DNA from: Didymodactylos carnosus
Taxonomy: Eukaryota > Rotifera > Eurotatoria > Philodinida > Philodinidae
Length of the DNA: 27,308 bases
Reading direction: 5' to 3'
Assembly (NCBI GenBank): GCA_905250885.1
Contig: CAJNOQ010001950.1
Span: 1 to 27,308, forward strand
Positions 11,160 to 23,604 of the stretch are shown here, piece by piece. A model generated the notes under the pieces. That model made no database searches. It saw only the letters and a program-made list of their open reading frames with translations, and was not told the DNA's origin. A program made the position numbers and the translations under genes. The stretch's first letter is position 1. Each line of letters opens with the position of its first letter.

Positions 11160-11866
11160 CCCTAGTGAAAGGACTCATACGATGAGTACGACTTTACTCA
11201 TAATTCGTCGATGAGTACTCATATTAGTACTACTACCAATTTTTGAGTATTGTTACTTAGCGAGTACTCAGTTACTCATGTGAGTGCTGAGAAAATATTC
11301 ATTCACCGTTTTATTTTGCTAAACTGAAACTGTATAAAGAATGTAGAATTTAGTGAAGAAACATAGAATATTTATATAATTACTTCCTCACTGGTCTCTC
11401 TGTATATGGTCAGAAATGGACTCGTCTGTGACTAGACTTGTAGTCCTACTCTGACTACCTGCAGTGGCGGATCCAGCGGTACGAGCGGTCGAAAAAAAGC
11501 TGTTTTTCCCAGAAGAATCTTAGAATAATTTGTTTCTATGACGACCGCACGTATCTCGCACTTTTATCGTATACCGCACGTACCAAAAAATAATTCTGGA
11601 TCCGCCACTGGCTGCCTGAGATCACTCCTTTATATGAAAATATCAGATGAACAATACCCATGAGTATTTTGTCAAAAGTTATATGAGTACTCAACAATAC
11701 CCAAGCATGAGTACTCAAAGTCGTACCCACAGTACTCGTTACTCACTCATGAGTACTCATGTGAGTACTCAATGAGTAAAAAAATGTATGTGTACTCATG
11801 AGTACTCCGGACATTTTTCAGCAGAGTATGACTTTGAGTACTCACACGTGAGTACATTCGCTAGGG
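11160..11866. mobile_element. TA-flanked MITE with dense GAGTAC repeats
   Basis: The ends are CCCTAGTGAA at the left and, read from the right on the other strand, CCCTAGCGAA, each directly flanked by TA (11158-11159 and 11867-11868). TA duplication is typical of Tc1/mariner-type elements. CCCTAG also resembles piggyBac ends, but the TTAA site of that group is absent. Ten copies of GAGTAC, many inside the palindrome GAGTACTC, lie in the two arms. There is no ORF. A complete 149-bp hAT-like MITE (11462-11610) has inserted in its centre. Confidence 0.7.
11462..11610. mobile_element. 149-bp hAT-like MITE nested in the GAGTAC element
   Basis: Perfect 15-bp terminal inverted repeats (CAGTGGCGGATCCAG) bound this short non-coding element. 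The flanks are actacctg (11454-11461) and gctgcctg (11611-11618), matching at 6 of 8 positions, as expected for an 8-bp hAT duplication that has aged. The perfect ends and precise position inside another element show that it arrived after the host element. Confidence 0.82.
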
Positions 11867-13218
11867 TAGTCTAACACGAGTGATATCTACCAGCAAGGAG
11901 GTACCTCAGGCGAAGAAGTTGTGCCCTATATTTTTAAGACATCAACGAGAGCAGCTAAGATATTCATATTCGTAATTAGCATCAAAATCTGTACAAGATA
12001 GGCTACTTTTCATCTCGTTTCTAGGAGGAACACTCATTAATATTCCCTTGTAAGACTGTTGGCAAGAACCGCCTCTCCAGGTAGATCGGTTCACGCAACT
12101 GCCATTCGAAAGAAGAAAGAGTAGGCGACGTGTGCCTTTGTAGCTGTCTTACAGAGAACGGTTCTAGAATGATTCAATCGCTCCGAGTGATGATACATAT
12201 CAAAGGCTGAAGAAAACCAATGCTTTTCATATTAAATGTCTCAAATTGATCGCTAGTATAATTGTACTTCAGTTGTAAAATCTTGTTTTACTCTCGACTG
12301 AGAATAATTTCTTCTATAATCTGCAGAAAGCTATTATGGACACTATTCATGAAAGAGGAGTGCGTTATGATTCTGATAATTACATGCCTATGTGCCCTGT
12401 ACAGAGCGTGTTGTTTTTTCACTTTATCTCGGATGACTTTATTCTATTGATTCAAAACTGGAACTACTGCAGAAATTCTATTTTAGATCTGCATGATAAT
12501 CCAAATGATGTAATGTTGTAAAGTTTTGTTCAAATGGCAACTAATGCTGTAATCTACGCTAGTTATTAAATCAATCAGCCATCGCAGGCACTTCAACAGC
12601 TTTAGAATGCCAAAAAACTAATATTGTTACTATGTGAAATAGTCCAAATATTTTTTTTAAACTTAAAACGAAACCGAGCCCGATTGTGCTTAGGATTGAT
12701 GCATGGCTACAAAGGATGAATGATCTGTTTACAAATGGCTAAAAACTGACATTTAACTACCAACATTAGATATCAGATTTTTCCTGATATATTAACTGTG
12801 TAAAACTGGTCTGTTAAAAGACGGTTAACCATTGATATGAATTTCAGTTTCAAGTACATACAGTGAAACGCCTGTTTTGGGGCCGTGTAATAACGGACAA
12901 AGAATGGCGGCCGGTCACGTACAGTTTTTTAACAGTTTTTACTGTCCTTTTCAATTTACGGTGCCGGTGGCCATTTTTCGAATATTCCAAAGAAGAGACT
13001 TTGGGGCACATTTTGCATTAACTATTGAATTTAGTAAAATTCTAAGAGAAGGAATTTGTGCTATTGAACTTGCTTTCCAGTTTTCTAAAGAACATTCGAA
13101 AGAGTCAATCATCACATATTACTAAATGAACTTCGAAGGCTGATGTGTGTAACATACATTGGACCGATTCTCGTATACTTACCTAATCCGCAACAAGTAC
13201 TAATCCAGGGCGAATAAT

Positions 13219-13950
13219 CCTGAAATATGTTCTTGTAAGATCATATTGCAAGATACCACAGGATTTCACAAGATCATAGGAAAATCATACGAGATCTTCC
13301 AGGATTTCACAAGAATCTCATAAGATTCCATAAGATTTTTTAGCAATAAGATTCCATATGATCTTGCAAGAAGTAGCGAGATCTTACAAGATTTCATAAA
13401 ATCACGTAAGAATCCATCAGATCTTACAGAATTATGTACCTAATCCTGTCATACAGATTCCTTCTACACCCTGTTTTTGATAATTCTAGCATTTGCAGGA
13501 CTCTTTATTCTTAGGGCCCGTCTCAAATCGCGTGCCTTATAACCATTCACTTCTTGTGCTCAGCCAATGTGTCAAGTTAAAGAAAAAGTCTAAGTTTCTT
13601 CATACGAATGACGTTGTATATTATATATGTATTAGATATCGCAGCAGTTTCTGTGGTAAGAATGAGCCATTACCACTCTCGAGATCATACAATATCTTGT
13701 GACAAGAACTGAATATGAGCGCGTACTGTCGTTAATAAGATTTTACACGATACTACAAGATCATACGATTTCTTGTCACAAGATTTTATTATATGTCACC
13801 TTGTCACTTCTTATGAGATCTTATAACAAGAAGTTTCGCAGGATTTTACACGACGACCTTGAGACAAGATCTTGTAAGACCATGCAGTAAGATCTTGTCA
13901 CAAGATTTGATGGAAGAAAACGATAGATCTTACATGATCTAGTAACTTCA
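13219..13950. repeat. Degenerate AAGATC / ACAAGATCTTGT repeat region in two blocks
   Basis: Two blocks (about 13219-13440 and 13679-13942) are packed with variants of CAAGATC, GATCTTGT, GATCTTAC and GGATTTCACAAGA in both orientations. They are separated by about 240 bp of ordinary sequence. The layout resembles the two subterminal repeat zones of a non-autonomous transposon, like the GACTCG and GAGTAC elements elsewhere in the window. Weak CCAGG-type ends can be seen near 13203 and 13951, but no target duplication, so its limits are uncertain. Confidence 0.55.
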
Positions 13951-13955
13951 CCTGG

Positions 13956-16900
13956 AAAATGGTTGTTAACGATAAAACATTTAAATCCATTAAGTTGAGA
14001 ATGTTCCAGACAGATATCCTACGCACGTTTTGAATACTAACAAAATACTACCGTGGTATACTATCATCTAAAAGAAAATACAGTTCAGTATGCCACTAGT
14101 AAAAGGCAAATATCGCTCTTAATTTTTCAAAGTTTTCATTTGGTTGTTGGACTGGCCGACGACCATCATCTAGGACGCACTGTGTAACTCAAGTCAAAGT
14201 TCATGTGTTTCGACAAGCTAGTGAGAGAAAGGTTCGAAATCTGTTAATTTTTGTCGTTATTATATACTTCTCTAACAAAAAGATAAATAACTTTGAAACG
14301 GTATACCAAGCGGTTTCGGATTATACGCGGTGTATTGTCGGCATTACATAAAAATGTTCGACATGGGTGAGATCGTTATCGTATTGGCTTTAAATAAATG
14401 GTTTGCTGACTATAACTGACATCTATTTCAGCGTTTTCCAAAATTCTCTCTTCCTCGAGAGAGTTTGACGAAACAAACGAAGATAAATTAAACAACAATC
14501 TTCTTTTTCTAATACTTATTTCTTATACTTTAAAACAAAGTGTGTACTAGAATGGCGGTGACCTAAGTTCTACGGAATTCAAGCTGACCATTTTTTAATG
14601 GTACAATACTTTTCCTCTAGATTATCTTTGAACCACGTATAATAGTGAAAGTACATCAAAATGTTATTGAAAATCAATTCCTGTTGAGATGTTGTGTAAA
14701 ATGTACGAAATGGACCGACTGCTTAAGAACTAATTTCTGTTTAAGTTTTGTGTAACCGTATACAGAATAACTTTTATTTTCCAATAAACCGAAAGGAATC
14801 CGTTTATAAACGATATTATAAGAATGAAATTGAATTTAAAGACGAATTAAAATAAAACGAAATTTTTACTTTTCGTAACACAATCACCTGTTTGAAGCCT
14901 GTCAAAAGCTGTAGAGGTTTTGTGCTACAACTCTAACATGGCCATATTTAATGACAAGGCATCAGAAGAAAAGATGCGACTGATTAAAAGAAAGAAATAA
15001 ACCCTTCATTATATTTGAAAATAGGAATTATACGCTGAAGAAAACAGAGTACTGCCTCATTCCACTCTTGTTTTTGTTTCGTCATCTATTTTTGTTCGAG
15101 TCACTGCAGAATTGTGACAATCAGTTGAAGATAGATAGTAGTTTTACACAAAATTCTGTACTTTTTCTTTGCTCTATCGTTTGTGATGAACATTAAAGTT
15201 TCATTGCAACTTAGATAAGCTGATTTTCCTCTATTAGCATCGTAATAATTTTATTTTCACAATCGGACTCTACAATTATTCGTTTTTAATACAGCATCAT
15301 ATAGGAATTCCATTTCGACAAACTTTCCAGAAAAAATGTTTATTTTAGATTTATGCTGATATTCGGTTCGAAGAAATAAAAAATGACTGATTCAAAATAC
15401 TTTACAACGTCACGAAAAGGTAACGTTTATTTATTGATTTACATCAAGTTTTTTAAAGGGGAATTTTAGTCTCTGATTCATTACGTAGACATGTTTTGCG
15501 ATTTATTTTTTCATGCCGTCACGTTAACATTTGACCTGACGCGCTGTTATATGCCAGTACACGGTAGAATTGCGGTCCTTGCGAGCCATGCAATGATTGG
15601 TCTTTTTTGTTCGGCTTTAGTCGAGATGATGGGAGTGTGAAGTGTGATCTGTGTTAGTATGCAGTTGAATATCACCACTACATTTATTAGGAATTAATAT
15701 CTTTTAGTAACTTTTCTCTAAAAAGAGCTAATCGCTGCATTTTTAAGAAAAGAGTAAACCACTGTATTCATCCATAAGGGAAGAAGAGTAATAGAACGTT
15801 GTTTTCGCAGCATGGGATTAATGTTTTAGCGATTCTGTTGTTTTTTTTGTCAGTCTTATCACCGATCATGAGGTCTGCATTAGCAACGTTTTTCGATGAA
15901 AAGAACTTTTGACTTTTTATCTCTTTTCGTTCTGTCGCATAATTTGAAACTAAGGGATTTTGGTAAAAAAAGATTTAGTTAAAACGATAATGAATAACAG
16001 CTTTACAATTTTGAGCAGCCAGTAAAGTAGATGATAAAATTGCTATATAGAATAATATATTAAAACTACATCAAAAGGCTATAATGGTATTTTCGTACAT
16101 AGTACCAGAATATTTTCCAAAATCAAAAAATTTATCTAGTTGTCCAAAATATTGTGCTTGACAAAAACGTTCAAATGGAATGACGAATTTCTAATTCTCT
16201 GGTCGTACATAATGAACCGCAATATTCTGTAGTTTAAAATAAATTTTCTGTTTTATTACGAGTGTTTCCCGATTTTATTCGAAACTTTTTTTACCTGTAT
16301 ATTAGTATATGTTTTATTTACTTCTAATTATAATGATCAATAATCTACTTCCAAGATGAATGTTAAATAAAATAAATGTGACATGCACGGTAGTTTTCTT
16401 TTACCCTTTGAAGTTTCTTCATAGTGAAGAAGAATAGGCGTCATTTGAATACTTTTTATGTAATAACAAAAAAAGAAAGCTAGAGGAAGAAAGTGGCTAG
16501 TGGCTATATGGCTATATACTGATTCAAAGAGGAGAAGCATTCTCTGTTAATCGCCCTATCATCGACGCTACATAAAATGATCAAAATAAATTTCATCTAA
16601 CACTTTAATGTTTCATGCAGTCTAATATTTCTGTATCTTACACATATATTTTTACCTCTATTTGATAAAGGCATAATAATTTGATCTATTAATGGCTAAC
16701 TAACCTCTTTCTCTCTTACTTAGTAAATTACTATTACTATTCTTTTTTGTTCTCTTTTTTTTACATACCTTTTTTACGTAACACAAGTGTGTGTTATTGT
16801 ATAGTTGCTTTTATTATTACTATATTATCATCGTGCATAGACAAATCTTATTCTAAGTACATTTGTAAAGAAAAACTTTTTCACGCATGGCAAAATTATA

Positions 16901-17126
16901 GATTTGTATTACTCTATGTTAATATTTTGTGTAATTTGAAAGCATTCTCTTTTTTTAAAAAATATGAAAATTTATGAGTGATCGATCTATCATAATATTA
17001 ATGACTATAGGAGAAAGAATCGATAATATGTTTTTGTCAAAGTTGTGCATTCAAATCTCTTTAATTAAAATTTGTTTCAAAATGAAGTTCCTTTTACAGA
17101 TAATAAGAGGTTTTTAAAAATAAATT
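13956..17126. other. Long non-coding stretch upstream of the AP beta gene
   Basis: About 3.2 kb without a recognisable gene. Small ORFs here have no family resemblance and do not join into a sensible protein. I find no tRNA or rRNA. The promoter of the AP beta gene must lie near the right end, but no TATA-type motif can be singled out in such AT-rich DNA. Confidence 0.4.
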
Positions 17127-20100
17127 ATGACGTCTATGTATGATGCAGAGGCAAAGAAAGGTAGATAAGTTAATGTACCCTGTGAAATTCTATATATTTT
17201 TCATATATTTTTTAGGCGAAATATATGAACTGAAAGCTGAATTGAACAGTGATAAACGTGATCGGAAAAAAGAGGCGGTAAAAAAAGGTAAATTTTCTGT
17301 AAAGACACTTTGTTACTATCTCTAATTTGTTTTTTCTATTTTTAATTATCTAGTAATAGCGAGTATGACGGTTGGAAAAGATGTTAGGTAAGTGAGTCAA
17401 ATTTAAGAACTAAACATTCTTTACAATTAGATCAATTCTTTTTCCTAGTCAATTGTTTCCAGATGTTGTTAATTGTATGCAAACGGATAATTTAGAATTA
17501 AAAAAATTGGTCTATTTATATTTAATGAATTATGCAAAAACTCAGCCAGATATGGCAATTTTGGCTGTTAACACCTTTGCGAAGGTATGCGCTGTTTTTG
17601 TTTTTTCATTCTTATTTGCATTGTTTTAAATTTTGGCATGATAAGGATCTGGTACTCGGCGTCTGGTAGGTAGACCGCTAAACTAGCTCTTTATGCTTGT
17701 CTGTGAAGACAAAAATGATAGTGATAGATAAACCACATGAATTTTGAATTAGAATGATTCTATTTTAAATTGATACTTATCGATTTAACTGAAACTTTCT
17801 TCGTATATTTTTGATTTTTCAAAATATTATGTATTTCTTTTAGGACTGTAATGATCCAAATCCGTTGATACGTGCTTTAGCTGTTCGTACAATGGGTTGT
17901 ATACGTGTTGATAAAATTACCGAACATTTATGCGAACCATTACGAAAATGTTTAAAAGATGAAGATCCGTATGTTCGTAAAACAGCTGCTGTTTGTGTAG
18001 CAAAATTACATGATATTAATCAACAATTAGTTGAGGATCAAGGTTTTCTTGATATGCTTCGAGATCTCATTTCTGATTCAAATCCAATGGTTGTTGCAAA
18101 TGCTGTGGCTGCATTAAGTGAAATAGCTGAAGCATCACCACAAATTAAAGTATTTGATTTGAATACTCCAACGATAAATAAACTATTAACAGCTTTAAAC
18201 GAGTGTACCGAATGGGGTCAAATATTTATTTTGGATGCTATTTCAAATTATTCACCGAGAGATGAAAAAGAAGCACAAAGTATATGTGAACGAGTAACAC
18301 CTCGTTTAGCGCATGCAAATTCTGCAGTTGTTTTATCGGCTGTCAAAGTATATATATATATACATCATTCGTTAGTGTGTTATAAATTATTCAAATATTT
18401 TTATTTTAAGGTTTTAATGAAGTTTCTTGAATTAATTGATCAGTCTAGTGAATTTGTACAAAATACGCATCGTAAATTGGCACCACCTCTTGTTACATTA
18501 TTATCAGCTGAACCAGAACTACAGTATGTGGCATTAAGAAATATTAATTTAATTGTTCAAAAACGGTATGATAATTTTCTTTTTTTTTTGAATTTTAATT
18601 TCTGAGAGTCATTTCTGTTTTAGTGCTGATATATTGAAAAATGAAATGAAAGTGTTTTTTGTAAAATATAATGATCCAGTTTATGTTAAATTAGAAAAAT
18701 TAGATATAATGATACGCTTGACAAATGCATCGAATATAGCACAAGTGTTAGCTGAATTAAAAGAGTAAGAGATTTTTTTCTCTGATTTTTTTTAGATAAT
18801 ATGTATCTACTGTTTTAGATATTCAACTGAAGTTGACGTTGATTTTGTAAGAAAATCTGTTCGAGCTATTGGGCGATGTGCGATTAAGGTTGAATCAGCA
18901 GCTGAACGATGTGTTAGTACGTTGATTGATCTTATTCAAACAAAAGTGAATTATGTTGTACAAGAAGCAATTGTTGTCATTAAAGTATGTGACATTTTTT
19001 TGTGAGAGATAATGTAAGCATCTTTTTTGGGGAATCTTAGGATATATTTCGAAAATATCCAAATAAATATGAAAGTATTATTGCAACATTGTGTGAAAAT
19101 CTTGATTCATTGGATGAGCCTGAAGCACGGTAATTTTCTAATCATTCTATTTTTCTGTATAAACTTTTAATGGGATTCTTTTTCTAGTGCTTCGATGATA
19201 TGGATTATTGGTGAATATGCTGAGCGTATTGACAATGCTGATGAATTATTAGAAAGTTTTCTTGATGGATTCAAAGATGAAAATAATCAAGTACAATTAC
19301 AATTATTGACGGCTATAGTTAAATTATTTTTAAAAAAACCGAGTGAAACACCGCAAGAGTTAGTCACACGTGTTTTAACATTGGTCACTCAGGTAAGAAA
19401 AGTTTTGTTGATCATAAATCCTTCTCACTTATTATATGGATGTTTTTTTGATTTAAACAGGATTCAGATAATCCTGATTTACGTGATCGAGGTTATATCT
19501 ATTGGCGTTTATTATCGACAGATCCAAAAGCAGCTAAAGAAGTCGTTTTAGCGGAAAAACCATTGATATCGGAAGAAACAGATTTACTTGAACCAACATT
19601 ATTAGATGAATTAATTTGTCATATTGGATCATTAGCATCCGTCTATCATAAACCTCCAAATGCATTTGTTGAAGGACGTCAAACAAAGAAAAAAAATTTA
19701 CCATTACGATCGTCAGATGCCAATTATATGGGTACAGGTGCTGGCATGGGTGACGATGACGATAATGATATAATGCCACCGAAACCGGCACAACAACAAA
19801 CAACGGTGATAACAAATAATACGGATTTACTTATCGGTGATTTTGATATATTAGGATCAATTCCAACAATGAATACTGCAACTCAATCAAATCATTATAA
19901 TCCTTCGACTTCGCAACATGCACCATCTTCTGTACCAAATTTACTCGATGATGAATTATCCTCAATATTAGGAACTGATTTATATACCCATCCATCAACA
20001 ACACAAGTAACAAGTCCAATAATGGGTAATATATCAAATACAACAACAGAATTACTTGGTCAGTTATTTGGTGATTTACAACTTGGTGGAGGAATGGGTT

Positions 20101-20982
20101 CATTGTCCTCTTCGGGCGCTGGTGCATACGTACCACCGAAAGAAGTAAGTTACTTTGGTTCTCTTCTCCCAACGTTTTTTCACTCAAATGTTTTATTTTC
20201 AATTCTTCTAGGTTTGGCTAAGCGCTCACAAAGGAAAAGGTTTAGAAGTGTCTGGTACATTTTCTCGCCGTTTGGGTCATATCGTAATGGACATGACTTT
20301 CGAGAATAAAGCATTACAACCTATGAGTGATTTTGCTCTACAATTAAATCGTAACAGTTTCGGTTTAACGCCAGCGAATCCTCTCCAAATAACTACTCCA
20401 TTGTTTCCTAATCAAACATCATCAACTCAATTACAATTGAATACAAATGCTCAAATATTAAAAATGGATCCGTTAACAAATTTACAAGTAGCAATTAAAA
20501 ATAACATTGATTTCTTTTTTTTTGCCTGTATCGTACCAATTCAAGTTTATTTTACTGATGATGGTGAAATGGATAAAATGCAGTTTGTTCAAGCATGGCA
20601 AAATATACCAGAAAATAGTGAAATTAAACATCAAATACAAAATACACATTCATTATCGATCGATGATATTCAAACTAAATTGAGATTGAATAACATTCAT
20701 ACTATTACACGAACAACAATTGAACAAAATGAAATGTTATATCAAACAATGAAATTAACAAATGGTATATGGATATTATGTGAATTAAAAATAACACCGG
20801 GAAATAAAATAATATCTGTAAGTAGTTCTGAAAATATACTACATACAGCAGACTCTTTCCAATGAGTTTTTGAAGCAATAAGTGTATATTTTTTACTTTC
20901 ATTTTAGTTATCACTCAAAACAAAAGTGGCAGATGTTACAAATCTTGTTTGTCAAGCGTATGATACGCTTCTTAGTACTTAA
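17127..20982 (+). CDS. AP1B1/AP2B1: AP-1/AP-2 complex beta subunit (beta-adaptin)
   Basis: Beta-adaptin is a large subunit of the clathrin adaptors AP-1 (trans-Golgi/endosome) and AP-2 (plasma membrane); many invertebrates use one gene for both. Thirteen exons: 17127-17160, 17216-17287, 17354-17387, 17449-17584, 17844-18347, 18411-18565, 18624-18764, 18819-18984, 19041-19129, 19188-19392, 19461-20144, 20212-20817 and 20908-20982, giving 966 aa in frame (vertebrate forms are about 940-950). The ATG at 17127 gives [18 protein letters not shown], matching the usual start. The trunk of helical HEAT-like repeats is very conserved ([37 protein letters not shown]). The hinge is Asp/Asn/Gln/Thr-rich. 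The C-terminal ear follows (from [17 protein letters not shown]) and keeps the Trp, Glu, Tyr and Glu equivalents of the accessory-protein site ([31 protein letters not shown]). Introns are 54-90 bp except one of 259 bp. The hinge has no standard clathrin box. Confidence 0.96.
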
Positions 20983-21059
20983 GATTAATTGTTATTGTTG
21001 TTTTTTCGCTCATTTTTATTATGCTTTTTTGTAAATATATTTCTAAATAATTCACCGAA

Positions 21060-21065
21060 AATAAA
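21060..21065 (+). terminator. Polyadenylation signal of the AP beta gene
   Basis: AATAAA lies 78 bp after the TAA stop (20980-20982), followed by T-rich DNA. A second AATAAA at 21241-21246 is an alternative. Confidence 0.55.
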
Positions 21066-21804
21066 TATTTTTTTATCTGATCTTGCACAACGTCTATCAT
21101 TCTTTCGTCTCATAATACGTTTTGACTTGATTTTTAACATTCCAAATTTTTTTATGGCATATTTTCTGTTTTTTATACTTATATAAAAAAAAAATGCATG
21201 GTTCGTTTGTCTATTTTGCTTTCCATCTTTGTTGTTAGTAAATAAACAATCAATCTTTTCTAAATGGATGGTATATCATGAGAATTTTGATGTTCGCGTT
21301 AATTATGACATACATGTTGCGTTAGTCTATAAGCGGATACCTTTTAACATTACATACCACACGCATTCTAAGCATAAATAGCCTGTATGAATGCAATTTC
21401 ATATGAAAATGTCTTCTGCAGGTTATATAGGTCAAGGAACGCGTATAGTTCACCTATGAATTAAGAAGCAAAAAAAGGTTCCTCGACAAATTAATTCAAC
21501 TCTTTACTTTTTCTATAAATGAAGTATCAACGTAAGCAGTGTATCAAGAAAAGATTGATTTATGTTCATCCATCAGAAAAGTTTTATTCATTAGAAATAT
21601 TTTCAAAAACATGTTTCTTTGAAGTTATGTAGTACAGTATTTGGAACAGTGGAATGTACATAGTGGTACGTGAAATACACATACAACAAAACGTTGGACG
21701 TACTTGTATTTTTCTGTTGTGCTTCTGACACAGAAATCGTTGATAGCTATTTTTTGATTTTTTAGATTTGATGATCAAACAAGTTTTAGATACGCATCAA
21801 AAAT
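21066..21804. other. Intergenic spacer between AP beta and WDR83
   Basis: AT-rich and without any recognisable gene or repeat. It must include the WDR83 promoter; no specific element could be identified. Confidence 0.4.
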
Positions 21805-23168
21805 ATGCAAGTAGGTGATAAAAAAGTTTTCGTTTGGAGGATAGACAAGAAAAACTCCTTTAGGCGATTAGAATAAGTCGCGTCTAACCTGAAGAGTTTA
21901 AACTTATGTACAACAGTTTCGTTGTTAAAGACGATTTTTATTGTAAGGAATAAATTCTGACTTTTGTGTCTTTGCTTGCAATTTGTTTGTTGTGTGTAAG
22001 CATCGTTTTATTCTTTTTTTTATCTTTTTTAGCTTGAACGTCAGTTTTCCGGTGCTCATGGAGCAATTCGTTGTATACGTTATAATATCGATGGAAATTA
22101 TTGCTTAACATCCGGAAGTGATCGTACTATCAAACTGTGGAAACCCGACAGTAATTTGAGTATAAAAACGTATACTGGACATAGTCAGGATGTTCTTGAT
22201 ATACAAAGTTCATTCGATAATTCACGAATTTGCTCGGGTAAATACATAAATATTATTTAATTAATTTATCTTTTTTACAATGAATTCATCTTATATTGTT
22301 TAGGTGGAATGGATAAACGTGTTTTGTACATAGACGTTGTTAGTGGAAAAATCATGAAAAAATTTCATGCACATGCAGGTAAGATAACATCTCTGTTTTT
22401 AACATTTATATTTTACAAAAATATATGTTGTTTTTAGGACGTGTTCATTCTGTAAAATTCAATGAAGAGGCTACTGTCATTATATCGGCATCAATTGATG
22501 GCACTGTTAAACTGTGGGATGTTAAAAGTCGTGATTATGAACCAGTTCAAATTTTAGATGATGCAAAAGATAGTGTAACAAGTCTATGTTTAGGAAATAA
22601 TGAAATATTAACATCATCGTTAGATCAACGTATTCGTATTTACGATATAAGATATGGAAAATTGTATCAAGATTATATTGGACATAATTTAACGTTCATT
22701 AGTCTTTCGCACGATCAACAATGTTTTCTTATTAGTACACTATCTAGTCAATTGTTGTTGTTTGATAAAGTGAATGGAAAACTGTTACAAACTTATCATG
22801 ATTATAAAAATAATGAATATATGATTGAAAATTCATTTAGTAATGATGATCAATATGTCTATAGTGGTTCAGAAAATGGACGATTAATATGTTGGAATTT
22901 ATTAACAGCAAAACAAGTATTTTCATTAGAACATGAAAAGGATAATAAGAAATCAGTGAATACATTAGCACATCATCCTAAAGAAAATAAAATAATAACA
23001 GCACAAGAAGGAATGATTTATGTATGGAAAGAGAAGGAGAACAACGATGACGATGTCAATGAGGAGGCTTTTGTAGAACAAAAACAAACAGTTAGAGAAA
23101 ATTCTGATTTAAAAAAAAAATTATTAAATTCAGTGCCAACATTTGTGCGTGGAAATCATGCAGAATGA
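21805..23168 (+). CDS. WDR83: WD repeat-containing protein 83 (MORG1)
   Basis: WDR83/MORG1 is a seven-bladed WD-repeat scaffold known in animals as an ERK-pathway organiser and spliceosome-associated protein. Four exons: 21805-21810 (only ATG CAA), 22033-22237, 22304-22378 and 22438-23168, giving about 338 aa (human about 315). The match is collinear: GAIRCIRYNIDGNYCLTSGSDRTIKLW, then GHSQDVLDIQSSFDNSRICSG, GMDKRVLYIDV, AHAGRVHSVKFNEEATVI, SIDGTVKLWDVKSR, EILTSSLDQRIRIYDIRYG, and a last blade around VNTLAHHPKENKIITAQEG. The first exon is the weakest part: it was chosen because its GTAGGT donor keeps the frame into the acceptor at 22031-22032 and no other Met is available upstream in frame. 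An acidic, Lys-rich tail of about 40 residues follows the propeller and is longer than in vertebrates. Confidence 0.93.
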
Positions 23169-23604
23169 GAGGCCATCTGTACTGTTAATATATACAGAGA
23201 GAAAAGTAACATACTCTCAGTTCAAGAAAATAAGAATCTACGTTATCTGTATGTTAATTGAAAGAGTTTTAAAACAGGCTCATATACCATAAGTTTTAAA
23301 TCAAGATTTGAAGATGGTTAGAGCGCTCGAACAGATAACACTTTAACGTTATGATGGATTTCTTTTAGCAGTAGTCCGATGAACATTAAAATAACCATTG
23401 TACATTGTAAGGCACAACGGAACAACTCTTATGTCATCTGGTCAAATCCTAGTGAGCAGTACATTATGCACTGATTTTGATAAACGCAGTAGTTGAGACA
23501 AACGAGCTCTCATGCAATACTTTAAGAGCTGTTTATTTCGAAATAATTGTGCGATAGATCATTTTTTTCTTTTGTTATTCTATATTGTTAAATTTACTGT
23601 AAAT

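Larger units (their letters stand above)
10580..12947. mobile_element. Candidate 2.4-kb DNA transposon relic with nested insertions
   Basis: The left end begins GGACAGT, followed a few bases later by CTGTTAAAAAA. The right end, read inward on the other strand, also begins GGACAGT followed by CTGTTAAAAAA, with slightly different spacing. Both ends are flanked by the same pentamer TTTTC (10575-10579 and 12948-12952), a possible target duplication. No transposase ORF remains. The TA-flanked element at 11160-11866 sits inside. The shared ends are short and the DNA is AT-rich, so a chance match is possible. Confidence 0.35.

Noticed and set aside
11160-11866. CRISPR-like array because of the many repeated GAGTAC units
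   Set aside because: The units are only six to nine bases, irregularly spaced and in a eukaryotic genome, and they lie within clear transposon ends.
12863-12947. Tc1/mariner terminal repeat suggested by CAGTGAAACGCCTG
   Set aside because: No inverted partner was found in the window; it may just be internal sequence of the larger candidate element.
12877-13125. 82-codon plus-strand ORF in the middle region
   Set aside because: It overlaps the proposed right end of the 10580-12947 element, has no family resemblance and no splice partners; probably chance.
16337-16977. Two short ORFs before the AP beta gene
   Set aside because: Composition is hydrophobic, T-rich translation of AT-rich DNA with no conserved motif; treated as chance.
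17640-17710. tRNA-like string on the minus strand (TAGTTTAGCGG followed by GTACCAGATCC) inside the 259-bp AP beta intron
   Set aside because: The A-box-like and B-box-like parts are too close together for a tRNA and no acceptor stem is visible. At most it is a decayed tRNA-derived fragment.
19534-20202. Two minus-strand ORFs opposite the AP beta hinge
   Set aside because: Antisense shadows of conserved exons.
23315-23460. Possible tRNA-derived SINE (TGGTTAGAGCGC then TGGTCAAATCC)
   Set aside because: Spacing of about 120 bp between the boxes does not fit a tRNA, no cloverleaf can be drawn, and there is no tail or flanking duplication.
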